NCBI GenBank assembly: GCA_002367105.1
Contig: DFCS01000047.1
Coordinates: 6,749 to 70,748, forward strand
DNA length: 64,000 nt
Direction: 5' to 3'
Source of the DNA: Hungatella sp. UBA3048
Lineage (GTDB): Bacteria > Bacillota > Clostridia > Lachnospirales > Lachnospiraceae
A program made the position numbers and the translations under genes. The first letter of the stretch is position 1. Each line of letters begins with the position of its first letter. Positions 8,971 through 16,562 of this stretch are shown in pieces. Under the pieces are notes generated by a model that had not been told where the DNA came from, ran no database searches, and saw only the letters and a list, made by a program, of their open reading frames with translations.

Positions 8971-9840
8971 ATGAAGCATGTAGTATTTGACTGCGACAAT
9001 ACGTTTGGGGTAAAGGACTGTGACGTGGATGACGGTCTTGCGCTTATGTATCTTCTTGGCTGTCCGGAATCGAAGGTACACGGAATCACTGCTACCTATG
9101 GGAATAGCCGGCTGGATATTGTATACAACACCTGCCAAACCATGTTAAAGGATCTGGGGCGTGAGGATATTCCGGTGAAAATGGGCGGGGAAAGACGGGG
9201 AGCGTACAAAAGTGAGGCGGCAGATTACCTTGCAGAGATGGCGGATAAGTATGCGGGATCTTTATCAATTCTTGCAACCGGCTCCCTTACAAATCTCCGG
9301 GGGGCTTATGAAAGGGACAATCATTTTTTTGAGAAGGTAAAGGAAATTGTGGTAATGGGAGGAATTACAAGCCCGCTTGTATTTGAGAAAAAGGTGATGA
9401 ATGAGCTGAATTTCTCCTGCGATCCCTTTGCCACGTGGACGGTGCTTACGAAAGGAAGAAATGTCTCGGTGATCACAGGGAATCATTGCCTTAAGGTACT
9501 GTTTACAAGGGAGGAATATAAGGAACGTTTATTCAGCTCAGACAACAGGACCGCCGCATACATCCGGGAGAAGACGGATTATTGGTTTGGGTATAATGAG
9601 GAGGATTATGGAATCGGAGGATTTTATAACTGGGATGTGACAGCGGCAGTATATCTTGTGCATCCGGAGCTGTTCGAGGATGAGAGAAAGACGCTGTTGA
9701 TTTCGACGGAGGATTTAAAGCGAGGGTATCTGCAGGAAGCAGAAGAAGGAAACTGTGTGTGCAATCTTCCGGTGATCGGTGAGGAAAAGGTGTTCAAGGA
9801 TCATATTTATGATGCGTGGATGCGGGTTCCCATGGATTAG
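8971..9840 (+). CDS. Nucleoside hydrolase (IunH-type)
   Basis: 289 residues of the inosine-uridine nucleoside N-ribohydrolase fold. The N-terminal Asp cluster (DCDN at 7-10 and DCDVDDG at 16-22) binds the catalytic Ca2+. LATGSLTNL, VMGGI and the closing WDVTAAVYLVHPELF segment (family DP.AAA.A..P region) are typical. It has no signal peptide, so it acts in the cytoplasm. The N-terminus has an insertion (TFGVK) between the two Asp clusters relative to the usual DTDxGxDD form, so substrate preference may differ. It is last in the left-hand operon, suggesting that the transported or made compound carries an N- or C-ribosyl group. That is inference. Confidence 0.8.
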   Translation: MKHVVFDCDNTFGVKDCDVDDGLALMYLLGCPESKVHGITATYGNSRLDIVYNTCQTMLKDLGREDIPVKMGGERRGAYKSEAADYLAEMADKYAGSLSILATGSLTNLRGAYERDNHFFEKVKEIVVMGGITSPLVFEKKVMNELNFSCDPFATWTVLTKGRNVSVITGNHCLKVLFTREEYKERLFSSDNRTAAYIREKTDYWFGYNEEDYGIGGFYNWDVTAAVYLVHPELFEDERKTLLISTEDLKRGYLQEAEEGNCVCNLPVIGEEKVFKDHIYDAWMRVPMD

Positions 9841-9896
9841 ACGGTGGGGTGGAGATGATACTTTGAAATACATTGAAGTTTTATGAGAAGATGGTG

Positions 9897-9950
9897 ATGA
9901 CGCAGGGAAAAAGGGTGATGAGACCTTTTTCACTGCGTCATTCAATTTTT
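9897..9950. terminator. Bidirectional intrinsic terminator after the nucleoside hydrolase
   Basis: ATGACGCAG (9897-9905) pairs with CTGCGTCAT (9933-9941), with an inner GGAAAAAGG/CCTTTTTC stem and a trailing T-rich stretch. It sits between the converging nucleoside hydrolase and LacI-type genes and can serve both strands. Confidence 0.8.
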
Positions 9951-9996
9951 GTAAATTCAATAATAAGTCCATTGAAAATATCAAGTTGCCTTGCAG

Positions 9997-11040
9997 TCAG
10001 TCCTTTGGATACATATTTAGGCTTACTGTTTCATAAGTCACTGTCTCATGTTCCTCCAAAGTAGTCTGATAAAATTTGTTAATAGGAGTTGTGATGCTGC
10101 CCTGAAGCATCACATCTATGGACAGGATGCTGTCGTACCCTATCTGATACAAAGGCTGCTGAATGCTGGTGATCCGCGGACCGCGGTAGGAGAAGCCGTA
10201 TGTAATCAGATTGTCAAATCCTACAACAGAAACATCTTCAGGCACCTTAAATCCAGACTGCTGCAGCTCGTTAATTACCTGCATGGCTATCTTGTCGTTG
10301 CTGCAGAAAATGGCGGTGGGCCGTTCGCCTTCTGGATGGGCCATCATTTCCCTGAAATTGGGCAGGGAGAGTGAGGAGTCATTAAGGGTATTCTGGATAT
10401 AATAATCCTGGATTATCAGACCGTTGTCCTGCATGGTCTCCATGTAGCCGCTGAAACGCTCCAGGATGACTTTTTTATTTGGGTTGCCCATCACATGGGC
10501 GATTCGCTTATGATTATGACTGATTAAATAATTCACCGCATCCTTTGCTCCAGTTACATTATCAATAAGAAACTGGTTAACCGGCATCATCTGAAAGTTG
10601 TTTTCAATCAACAAAAAGGGAAATCCCACTTCTTGCAGATGCTCAATCATTGCTTTGTCTGAAAAAAGTGAACCGTATAAGATGATGGCGTCTGAAATAC
10701 CGTTTGTCAGGTATTCGATATAGCGGTCCCTGACTTTCTCATCTCTTCCCGGACTGCAAAATATGACGTTACGCCCAAGGAGAGCGGAGGCATCCTCAAT
10801 GCCGCGAATGAGATCGGTGAAAAAAGGATCATGTATATTACGCAGCAGGATAGCAATGGAATCTGTTTGCTTCTTTACCAGTGAGCGGGCTGCATTATTA
10901 GGAAAATATCCCAGTTCCTTTATGGCCTGGTCAACCTTGGCTTTGGTTTTGGGAGAGACTTTATCAGAGCCATTAACTACTCGGGATACAGTGGTTAAAG
11001 ATACGCCAGAGTAAGCTGCTACATCTTTTATGGTTTTCAT
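9997..11040 (-). CDS. LacI-family transcriptional regulator
   Basis: 347 residues. An N-terminal LacI helix-turn-helix (IKDVAAYSGVSLTTVSRVVNG, starting at residue 4) is followed by the periplasmic-binding-protein-like sensor domain (SIAILLRNIHDPFF, FLLIENNF, AIFCSNDKIAMQV, VSVVGFDN). It is divergent from the sugar ABC operon at 11289, and the intergenic region holds two copies of AAAATGAAAACGTT, a LacI-type operator half centred on ACGT. It probably represses that operon and possibly itself. The inducer is likely the transported sugar or sugar-acid derivative. Confidence 0.92.
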   Translation of the reverse strand: MKTIKDVAAYSGVSLTTVSRVVNGSDKVSPKTKAKVDQAIKELGYFPNNAARSLVKKQTDSIAILLRNIHDPFFTDLIRGIEDASALLGRNVIFCSPGRDEKVRDRYIEYLTNGISDAIILYGSLFSDKAMIEHLQEVGFPFLLIENNFQMMPVNQFLIDNVTGAKDAVNYLISHNHKRIAHVMGNPNKKVILERFSGYMETMQDNGLIIQDYYIQNTLNDSSLSLPNFREMMAHPEGERPTAIFCSNDKIAMQVINELQQSGFKVPEDVSVVGFDNLITYGFSYRGPRITSIQQPLYQIGYDSILSIDVMLQGSITTPINKFYQTTLEEHETVTYETVSLNMYPKD

Positions 11041-11078
11041 TTTTAATCCCTTCTTATGAAAATATTTGTACTTTTTTC

Positions 11079-11107
11079 ATTATATCATATCTGAAAATCA
11101 CTTTCAA
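11079..11107 (-). promoter_or_regulatory. Promoter of the LacI-family gene
   Basis: On the minus strand, -35 TTGAAA (11107-11102), a 17-base spacer and -10 TATAAT (11084-11079), followed by a ribosome site AGAAGGG before the start at 11040. Confidence 0.65.
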
Positions 11108-11123
11108 GGCAGGAAAGTGGCTA

Positions 11124-11145
11124 AAAATGAAAACGTTTATAAAAT
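11124..11145. promoter_or_regulatory. LacI-family operator, upstream copy
   Basis: AAAATGAAAACGTTTA followed by TAAAAT, centred on the ACGT at 11133-11136. It shares 14 identical bases with the operator at 11234 and lies between the two divergent promoters, so it may support looping or autoregulation. Confidence 0.6.
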
Positions 11146-11193
11146 TAAAATGATCAAAATTAATTAAAAATAATATATAAAGTGAAAAAAAGC

Positions 11194-11222
11194 TTGCAAA
11201 ATGCACAAGTATTTGCTAGTAT
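11194..11222 (+). promoter_or_regulatory. Promoter of the sugar ABC/dehydratase operon
   Basis: -35 TTGCAA (11194-11199), 17-base spacer, -10 TAGTAT (11217-11222). The strong operator begins 12 bases after the -10 box, covering the predicted transcription start. Confidence 0.7.
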
Positions 11223-11233
11223 GTAGTTGTAAT

Positions 11234-11255
11234 AAAATGAAAACGTTAACATTTT
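11234..11255. promoter_or_regulatory. LacI-family operator at the transcription start
   Basis: A 22-base inverted repeat: AAAATG (11234-11239), AAAACGTTAA core, CATTTT (11250-11255), centred on the CG at 11244-11245. Its place right after the -10 element fits repression by the divergent LacI-type protein. CcpA-type control is also possible because the core resembles a cre half-site. Confidence 0.7.
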
Positions 11256-11288
11256 AGAAAAAGGGTAAAAAGAGCAAGGAGGAAAAAC

Positions 11289-12575
11289 ATGAAAAAGGTA
11301 GTAAAGAGAACATTAAGTATGACTATGGCAGCAACAATGGCATTAGGACTTATGGTCGGATGCTCTTCGGCGAAGGGAGAACAGAAATCTGATACGGCTC
11401 CCCAGTCTGATCAGAAAACAGAGGCTTCAGGGAAACCCGTTACCATTAAATTTTGGGATGGCAACTGGCAGGAGGCTGTTTGGCCGGAGGTAGAGGCGAT
11501 ATGGAACAAGGAACACCCTGATATTAAGATCGAAGCTGAATTCCAGGCAGATCTTGCAAATGATAAATACATGCTGGCGCTTAAAAACGGCACTGCTCCA
11601 GATGTCCTGTCCTGTGCGCTGGATTGGGTTACCACGTTTGGAAATGCAGGTTTGCTTGCACCACTTGATGAATACGTGGCAAAGGATTCCCTGGATGTAA
11701 ATCAGTTCGTCAAAGGTGCTAACGATGCCTCCACTGTGGACGGAAAACTCTATGGCCTTCCATTCCGCAGTGAAACATATGTCATGTTTTATAACAAGGA
11801 CATCCTGTCGGCAGCAGGATATAATACCCCTCCTGCAACCTGGGATGAGGTGAAAGAAGTGGCAGCTGCATGCACGAACGGTGATGTATATGGATATGGT
11901 CTATGCGGCACAAATTACTCGAATTTCTCTTTCCAGTACATAACCATGCTCCGTTCTTCCGGTGGTGATATTCTAAATGCGGACAATACCGCATCTGCAC
12001 TGGGGAGCGATGTAGCAATCCAGACAGCGCAGCTTTATAAAGATCTGGCAGCTTATGCACCTGCATCCTTATTGGAAAATGACAACATTGCAAACCGCAC
12101 CCTGTTTGCCAGCGGAAAAATTGCAATGTACCTATGCGGTATCTATGATCTGGCAGAAATTGTAAAAGCAAATCCGGATTTGAATTTTGCATGTACCATG
12201 GTTCCTACGGCAAACGGTGCAGAGAGGAACACCATTTTAGGAGGCTGGTCCGTAGCGGTTGCTGAGTCCAGCAAGGAGAAAGAAGCTGCATGGGAATTTG
12301 TGAAATTCCTTAGCAGACCTGATATTGCGGCTATTTATACAAATACTTTCACAGGTACGGCAGAAGTAGCGGCCCGTTACACGGACTATCCGGAAGAAAT
12401 TATCAAGCCAAATGCAGACGCTTTGCAGTATGCGAATGCACTTCCGGCAGTTGAGAACATTGTAGGTATCCGCCAGGCTATCATGGATAACCTTCAGCTG
12501 ATGCTATCTGAGGATATGTCTGCCGAGGAAGCCAGCGGACAGTTAGATCAGGCAACAAAGGAACTGTTAAAGTAA
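11289..12575 (+). CDS. Sugar ABC transporter substrate-binding lipoprotein (SBP_bac_1)
   Basis: 428 residues, with AAGGAGG-type ribosome site ending at 11282. Lipobox GLMVGCSS with Cys25, a short Ser/Gln/Thr-rich linker, then VTIKFWDGNWQEAVWPEVEAIW, typical of family-1 carbohydrate binders. Later landmarks are YGLPFRSETYVMFYNKD and GGWSVAVAESSKEKEAAWEFVKFL. It delivers a sugar or glycoside to the permeases at 12647 and 13527. No ATPase gene lies in the operon, so it presumably uses a shared MsmK/UgpC-type ATPase encoded elsewhere, as is common in Clostridia. Confidence 0.92.
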   Translation: MKKVVKRTLSMTMAATMALGLMVGCSSAKGEQKSDTAPQSDQKTEASGKPVTIKFWDGNWQEAVWPEVEAIWNKEHPDIKIEAEFQADLANDKYMLALKNGTAPDVLSCALDWVTTFGNAGLLAPLDEYVAKDSLDVNQFVKGANDASTVDGKLYGLPFRSETYVMFYNKDILSAAGYNTPPATWDEVKEVAAACTNGDVYGYGLCGTNYSNFSFQYITMLRSSGGDILNADNTASALGSDVAIQTAQLYKDLAAYAPASLLENDNIANRTLFASGKIAMYLCGIYDLAEIVKANPDLNFACTMVPTANGAERNTILGGWSVAVAESSKEKEAAWEFVKFLSRPDIAAIYTNTFTGTAEVAARYTDYPEEIIKPNADALQYANALPAVENIVGIRQAIMDNLQLMLSEDMSAEEASGQLDQATKELLK

Positions 12576-12585
12576 TCCGAAGTGG

Positions 12586-12624
12586 GGCAGGCAGGCTCCG
12601 TTTACAGGCGGGCCTGCCTTTTAA
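12586..12624 (+). terminator. Stem-loop between binding-protein and permease genes
   Basis: GGCAGGC (12586-12592) pairs with GCCTGCC (12612-12618), followed by TTTT. Such partial terminators let the binding protein be made in excess over the membrane subunits. Confidence 0.6.
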
Positions 12625-12646
12625 TAGAGAAAGGTGAAATGAAAGT

Positions 12647-13525
12647 ATGCTTAGAAAAATCAAACGTTCAGGAGCCGGATATGTACTTCCTGCTGTGATT
12701 ACCGTTGCAGTAGTCATGATATATCCGTTGCTTTATACGTTGGTCATGGGGTTCTTTAACAACACCCTGTTCCTGGAAGCACCTGTTTTCAGCGGTATTT
12801 CCCAGTACAAAAAGTTGTTTGAGGATAAAGTGTTCCTTGGTTCTATCACAAATACGTTAGTATGGACGTTTGGAAGTGTTTTCTTTCAGTTTGGTCTGGG
12901 TTTTATCATGGCTTTGATCCTTCACCAGCCATTTGTGAAAGGAAAGACTCTTATACGTATCCTGTTAATGATCCCATGGGTAACGCCCAGCATCATCGGT
13001 TCCGCTGTGTGGAAGTGGATGTACAATGCGGATTATGGTATTATCAACTTCATTTTCAGCTCACTGGGAATCATTGAAAAGAACCAGACATGGCTGTCCA
13101 ATCCCAAGATTGCCATGTGGTCTGTCATTGCAGTCAACACATGGAAGATGTTCCCGTTCATCCTGCTGATGATTGAGGCATCCCTTCAGAGTGTATCCAA
13201 GGATTTGAAAGAGGCTGCGGTTATTGATGGAGCAAATGTACTTGGCATCTTTAAAAACGTGACCTGGCCATCAATCGCCGCAACCTGCTATTCAACGATC
13301 CTGTTAATGATCATCTGGACCCTGAATGCATTTACCTTTATTTACGCAATGACAGAGGGCGGACCAGCTCATAAGACAGAAGTAATGGCGATGTACATTT
13401 ATAAACGGGCATTCATGGATTATGATTTCGGAATGGCCAGTGCAGCCAGCGCGGTCTTGTTTGCTTTATCTATGTTCGTAAGTCTTGTATATCTTTATCT
13501 TACAAGAGAAAAGGAGGGGAACTAA
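12647..13525 (+). CDS. Sugar ABC transporter permease (MalF/UgpA type)
   Basis: 292 residues with about six TM helices. The N-terminus is short and basic, then AGYVLPAVITVAVVMIYPLLYTLVMGF, typical of MalF/LacF-type permeases without the large MalF insertion. The EAA loop reads EAAVIDGANVLGIFKNVTWP near 195-215. It lies 72 bases after the binding protein, separated by a stem-loop, and ends 2 bases before the ATG of the partner permease. Confidence 0.92.
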   Translation: MLRKIKRSGAGYVLPAVITVAVVMIYPLLYTLVMGFFNNTLFLEAPVFSGISQYKKLFEDKVFLGSITNTLVWTFGSVFFQFGLGFIMALILHQPFVKGKTLIRILLMIPWVTPSIIGSAVWKWMYNADYGIINFIFSSLGIIEKNQTWLSNPKIAMWSVIAVNTWKMFPFILLMIEASLQSVSKDLKEAAVIDGANVLGIFKNVTWPSIAATCYSTILLMIIWTLNAFTFIYAMTEGGPAHKTEVMAMYIYKRAFMDYDFGMASAASAVLFALSMFVSLVYLYLTREKEGN

Positions 13526-13526
13526 C

Positions 13527-14381
13527 ATGGTGAAAATGAAAAAATCTGTAACAAGAACGAATATTGTCTGGCAGATTTGCACCTATGCAATCTTACTTCT
13601 TGTGATTCTGGCAGCCGTGTTCCCGGCAATCTGGATGCTGTCCACATCCATCAAGCTTCCTACGGAGCAGTATGATATCCCCCCTCAGATCATCCCGGAC
13701 ACACCTACATGGGGCAATTATGTCAATGTACTTACTAATTCCAAGATGTTTGACGCTTTTGTCAACAGTGTCATCATTACGGTCAGCGTGGTTGTAATTA
13801 CGTTGCTTATTTCCATTCTGGCAGGTTACGGCTTAAGCAGATATAAGTTTAGGGGACATGGAGTGCTTAAGATTGCTCTTCTGTTCGGACAGATGATTCC
13901 CAGTGTGGTAATCATAATCCCCTTGTATTTCCTGGTTGCAAAAACAGGGCTTTTGGATACTCATTTTTCACTGATCATGGCAGATATGGCACTGACGATA
14001 CCCATGGGTGTTATCATGCTCAGTTCCTTTTTTGAGACAGTGCCAAAGGAACTGGAGGAAGCAGCTAAAATAGATGGCTGTACGGGAATCGGGGCGCTGT
14101 TTCGAGTGGTTTTGCCTATTGCAAAACCGGGATTGATCTCCGTGGCTATTTACACCTACATCCATGCATGGGAAGAATTCCTTTTTGCTTTGAACTTGAG
14201 TACATCGACTAAGACAAGAACACTTCCCATTGCTATCCACATGTTTGCAGGAGAGTTTGCGGTAGACTGGGGTTCCACGATGGCAGCATCTGCCATAGTA
14301 GCTTTTCCGGTACTCCTTATTTTCCTTTCATGCAACAGATATTTTGTCAAGGGTATGGCAGACGGTGCGGTAAAAGGATAA
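13527..14381 (+). CDS. Sugar ABC transporter permease (MalG/UgpE type)
   Basis: 284 residues from the ATG at 13527, with AAGGAGGGG just upstream; the longer frame from 13485 overlaps the previous gene. Six TM helices, PAIWMLSTSIKLPTEQY near the N-terminus, and the EAA loop EEAAKIDGCTGIGALFRVVLPIAKPG. It pairs with the 12647 product. The end of the gene is followed by 68 bases before the dehydratase. Confidence 0.92.
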   Translation: MVKMKKSVTRTNIVWQICTYAILLLVILAAVFPAIWMLSTSIKLPTEQYDIPPQIIPDTPTWGNYVNVLTNSKMFDAFVNSVIITVSVVVITLLISILAGYGLSRYKFRGHGVLKIALLFGQMIPSVVIIIPLYFLVAKTGLLDTHFSLIMADMALTIPMGVIMLSSFFETVPKELEEAAKIDGCTGIGALFRVVLPIAKPGLISVAIYTYIHAWEEFLFALNLSTSTKTRTLPIAIHMFAGEFAVDWGSTMAASAIVAFPVLLIFLSCNRYFVKGMADGAVKG

Positions 14382-14449
14382 CAGCAGCTGGCTGGGCAGT
14401 AATGAATAGGAAATAATGGATAATAGTTGGAATGGACAGGAGGTTGACG

Positions 14450-15859
14450 ATGGAACATAAGAGCGGTCGGACAGATATAAATTATGAAGAGTGTCTGAAT
14501 TTTGTGAGACAAAGCTCCAATCCGTCTAAGTTACGGATCACGGATGTAAAATTCACCAAGGTGGATCTTCCGCCCTGGGGCTGTTATCTGGTGAGAATCG
14601 ACACTAACCAGGGAATCAGCGGATATGGGGAAATGCGTGACGGCGCCAGCGCCACTTATTTAAAATACTTAAAGAGCAGGATCATTGGCGAGAATCCCTG
14701 TGATGTAGATCGTATTTTTCGAAAAATCAAGCAATTTGGCGGTCAGTCCAGACAGTCCGCAGGCGTTTGTGCCATTGAACTGGCCCTCTGGGACCTGGCG
14801 GGTAAGGCGTACGGGGTTCCTGTGTATCAGCTTTTGGGAGGAAGATTCCGGGATAAGGTCAGGCTCTATGCTGATACCCATATTGAGGAAGGAAGGGCAA
14901 CCGGCATCTTAATGGAGCCGGAGAAAGTGGGACAAATCTTAAAAGGGTATATGGATCAGGGATTTACCGCAGTGAAGATTCTTAGTGTGGAGCTTCTTAT
15001 GGCGCAGGAGGGAAATTATTCCGGTCCCTTAGACTGGGTCAATGAGCTGCGGGCTGTTGAGGAAGAGGTACGCCGGGTCTCAAGAACCGGAACAAGGGCT
15101 GAAGGTTCTGCAGCCAATGCGGCATTGTATGATTTTAACCGGATTTCACACCCCTTTACCAATATGCATGTGACGGAACAAGGGCTGGAGCATCTGGATG
15201 AATACATTGGAAGGGTGCGGGATGTGATTGGTACAAAAGTGCCATTGGCGATTGATCATTTCGGTCATTTCCCCCTTCCGGATATGATTAAGATTGCAAG
15301 AAGGCTTGAAAAATATAACCTGGCATGGCTTGAGGATATGCTCCCCTGGTATCTGACGGATCAGTACAAGGAACTAAAGCATTCGACGACTTCTCCCCTT
15401 GCAACGGGAGAAGATATGTACCTGACAGAGACCTTTGAACCTCTTTTTGAGGCAGGTGCCTTGGATGTGGTGCATCCGGACCTCCTGACTTCCGGAGGTA
15501 TCCTGGAAACCAAAAAACTGGGTGATATGGCGGCCAGATATGGAGTATCTATGGCACTCCATATGTGTGAGAGCCCTATATCAGCCTTGGCTGGTGCCCA
15601 TATGGCTACTGCCAGTGAGAATTTCTTTGTGCAGGAGCATGACGCCTTTGACTCTGAGTGGTGGCAGGATTTGATCATAGGGCCGGTTAAGCCTATTGTG
15701 CAGGCTGGCTTTACGGCAGTAACGGATGCACCTGGTCTTGGAATTGAATCCTTAAACGAGGAACTGATCCGGGAACATGGGCCTATGAAAGGCAAAGATG
15801 TATGGGCATCTACCGATGAATGGAACCAGGAGACCTCTCTGGACCGGATATGGAGCTGA
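14450..15859 (+). CDS. Enolase-superfamily dehydratase (mandelate racemase/muconate lactonizing type)
   Basis: 469 residues from the ATG at 14450, six bases after AGGAGG (14438-14443); the upstream ATG at 14432 would include that site. Enolase-fold N-terminal capping domain (about 30-140), then a TIM barrel with metal ligands in order: Asp in LAIDHFGH, Glu in AWLEDML, Glu in ATGEDMY, with the downstream HMCESPIS histidine as likely general base. Proteins of this clade dehydrate sugar acids. The neighbours (sugar ABC transporter, beta-glucosidase, Gfo/Idh oxidoreductase, and a mannonate-dehydratase-like relic) point to an aldonic or uronic acid released from a glucoside. The exact substrate cannot be read from the sequence. 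Confidence 0.85.
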   Translation: MEHKSGRTDINYEECLNFVRQSSNPSKLRITDVKFTKVDLPPWGCYLVRIDTNQGISGYGEMRDGASATYLKYLKSRIIGENPCDVDRIFRKIKQFGGQSRQSAGVCAIELALWDLAGKAYGVPVYQLLGGRFRDKVRLYADTHIEEGRATGILMEPEKVGQILKGYMDQGFTAVKILSVELLMAQEGNYSGPLDWVNELRAVEEEVRRVSRTGTRAEGSAANAALYDFNRISHPFTNMHVTEQGLEHLDEYIGRVRDVIGTKVPLAIDHFGHFPLPDMIKIARRLEKYNLAWLEDMLPWYLTDQYKELKHSTTSPLATGEDMYLTETFEPLFEAGALDVVHPDLLTSGGILETKKLGDMAARYGVSMALHMCESPISALAGAHMATASENFFVQEHDAFDSEWWQDLIIGPVKPIVQAGFTAVTDAPGLGIESLNEELIREHGPMKGKDVWASTDEWNQETSLDRIWS

Positions 15860-15901
15860 CAGGGTACAGAGAGGTCTCCCTTGTGATCTGCCTGCGGATG
15901 A

Positions 15902-16063
15902 GTTGTGCCTGAATTCCAGGAATGTTTCCTGGGTGAAGGGAATTTCGATCCCTTCCAGGTGGTGTATGCACTGATGCATTCAGGATTTGACGGCTTTATC
16001 GTCAGTGACATAAAAGGTTTGATGGAAGCGATAGTGAAATTAAAAACAATGGAAAATGCGTAA
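15902..16063 (+). pseudogene. Relic of a mannonate-dehydratase (UxuA)-like gene, 3' end only
   Basis: A 53-codon open stretch directly after a stop codon (TGA at 15899) and without a usable start. It reads VVPEFQECFLGEGNFDPFQ and then VVYALMHSGFDGFIVSD. This matches the closing strand of UxuA-type TIM barrels, where a FHE.F.(D/G)EGN.D...V...L...GFDG...DDH pattern occurs. The rest of the gene is absent; it fills the 225-base gap between the dehydratase and the VOC gene. It suggests that this locus once held a second sugar-acid dehydratase, lost by deletion. The family call rests on pattern recall, not alignment. Confidence 0.5.
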
Positions 16064-16084
16064 ATTGAAAGGAAGAGAATAATT

Positions 16085-16546
16085 ATGGACAAACCGATTG
16101 AGGATATGAGACTTGCACAGATTGGATTTCTGGTAAATGATATTGAGAAGACAAAAAAGGAGTTTGCACGCTTTTTCGGGGTGGAGGAACCTGAAACCGT
16201 TAATAGCGGTGAATTCGAGATTACTAAGACGCAGTACAGGGGAGAGCCGGCGCCAAAGGCAAAGTGCTACATGACATTCTTCTATTTCGGAGATTTACAG
16301 ATGGAGCTGATTCAGCCAAATGAAGAGCCAAGCATCTGGAAGGAGCATTTAGAGCAGTTTGGCGAAGGAATCCATCATATTTCCTTCAATGTAAAAGGTA
16401 TGCAAAAGACCATCAGCGCCTGTGAAGATTGGGGAATGGAACTGCTGCAAAAAGGTGAGTACAGGAGAGGAAATGGAAGATATGCATTCATGGATGCACT
16501 GGACAGCCTGAAAGTAGTGGTAGAGCTGCTAGAACGGGACGAATAA
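16085..16546 (+). CDS. VOC-superfamily (glyoxalase/epimerase-like) protein
   Basis: 153 residues with two beta-alpha-beta-beta-beta halves. LAQIGFLVNDIEKTKKEFARFFG, MELIQPNEEPSIW, GIHHISFNVKGMQKT and VVVELLERDE resemble methylmalonyl-CoA epimerase-type members. Metal ligands visible are Glu in MELIQ, His in HHISF and Glu in VVELL; the first ligand position, usually His, is Gln (AQIGF). It is in the sugar operon 17 bases before the beta-glucosidase gene. An isomerase or epimerase role on a sugar-acid intermediate is plausible but unproven. Confidence 0.75.
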   Translation: MDKPIEDMRLAQIGFLVNDIEKTKKEFARFFGVEEPETVNSGEFEITKTQYRGEPAPKAKCYMTFFYFGDLQMELIQPNEEPSIWKEHLEQFGEGIHHISFNVKGMQKTISACEDWGMELLQKGEYRRGNGRYAFMDALDSLKVVVELLERDE

Positions 16547-16562
16547 GAAGGAGGTCGGAATC

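Noticed and set aside
11289..14381. A missing ATPase as sign of a broken sugar transporter
   Set aside because: Family-1 sugar ABC operons in Clostridia often lack their own ATPase and share a general one; all three present genes are intact.
15361..16092. Long minus-strand frame of 243 codons
   Set aside because: Antisense to the 3' end of the enolase-superfamily gene and the UxuA-like relic, low-complexity Ser/Pro-rich reading, no ribosome site.
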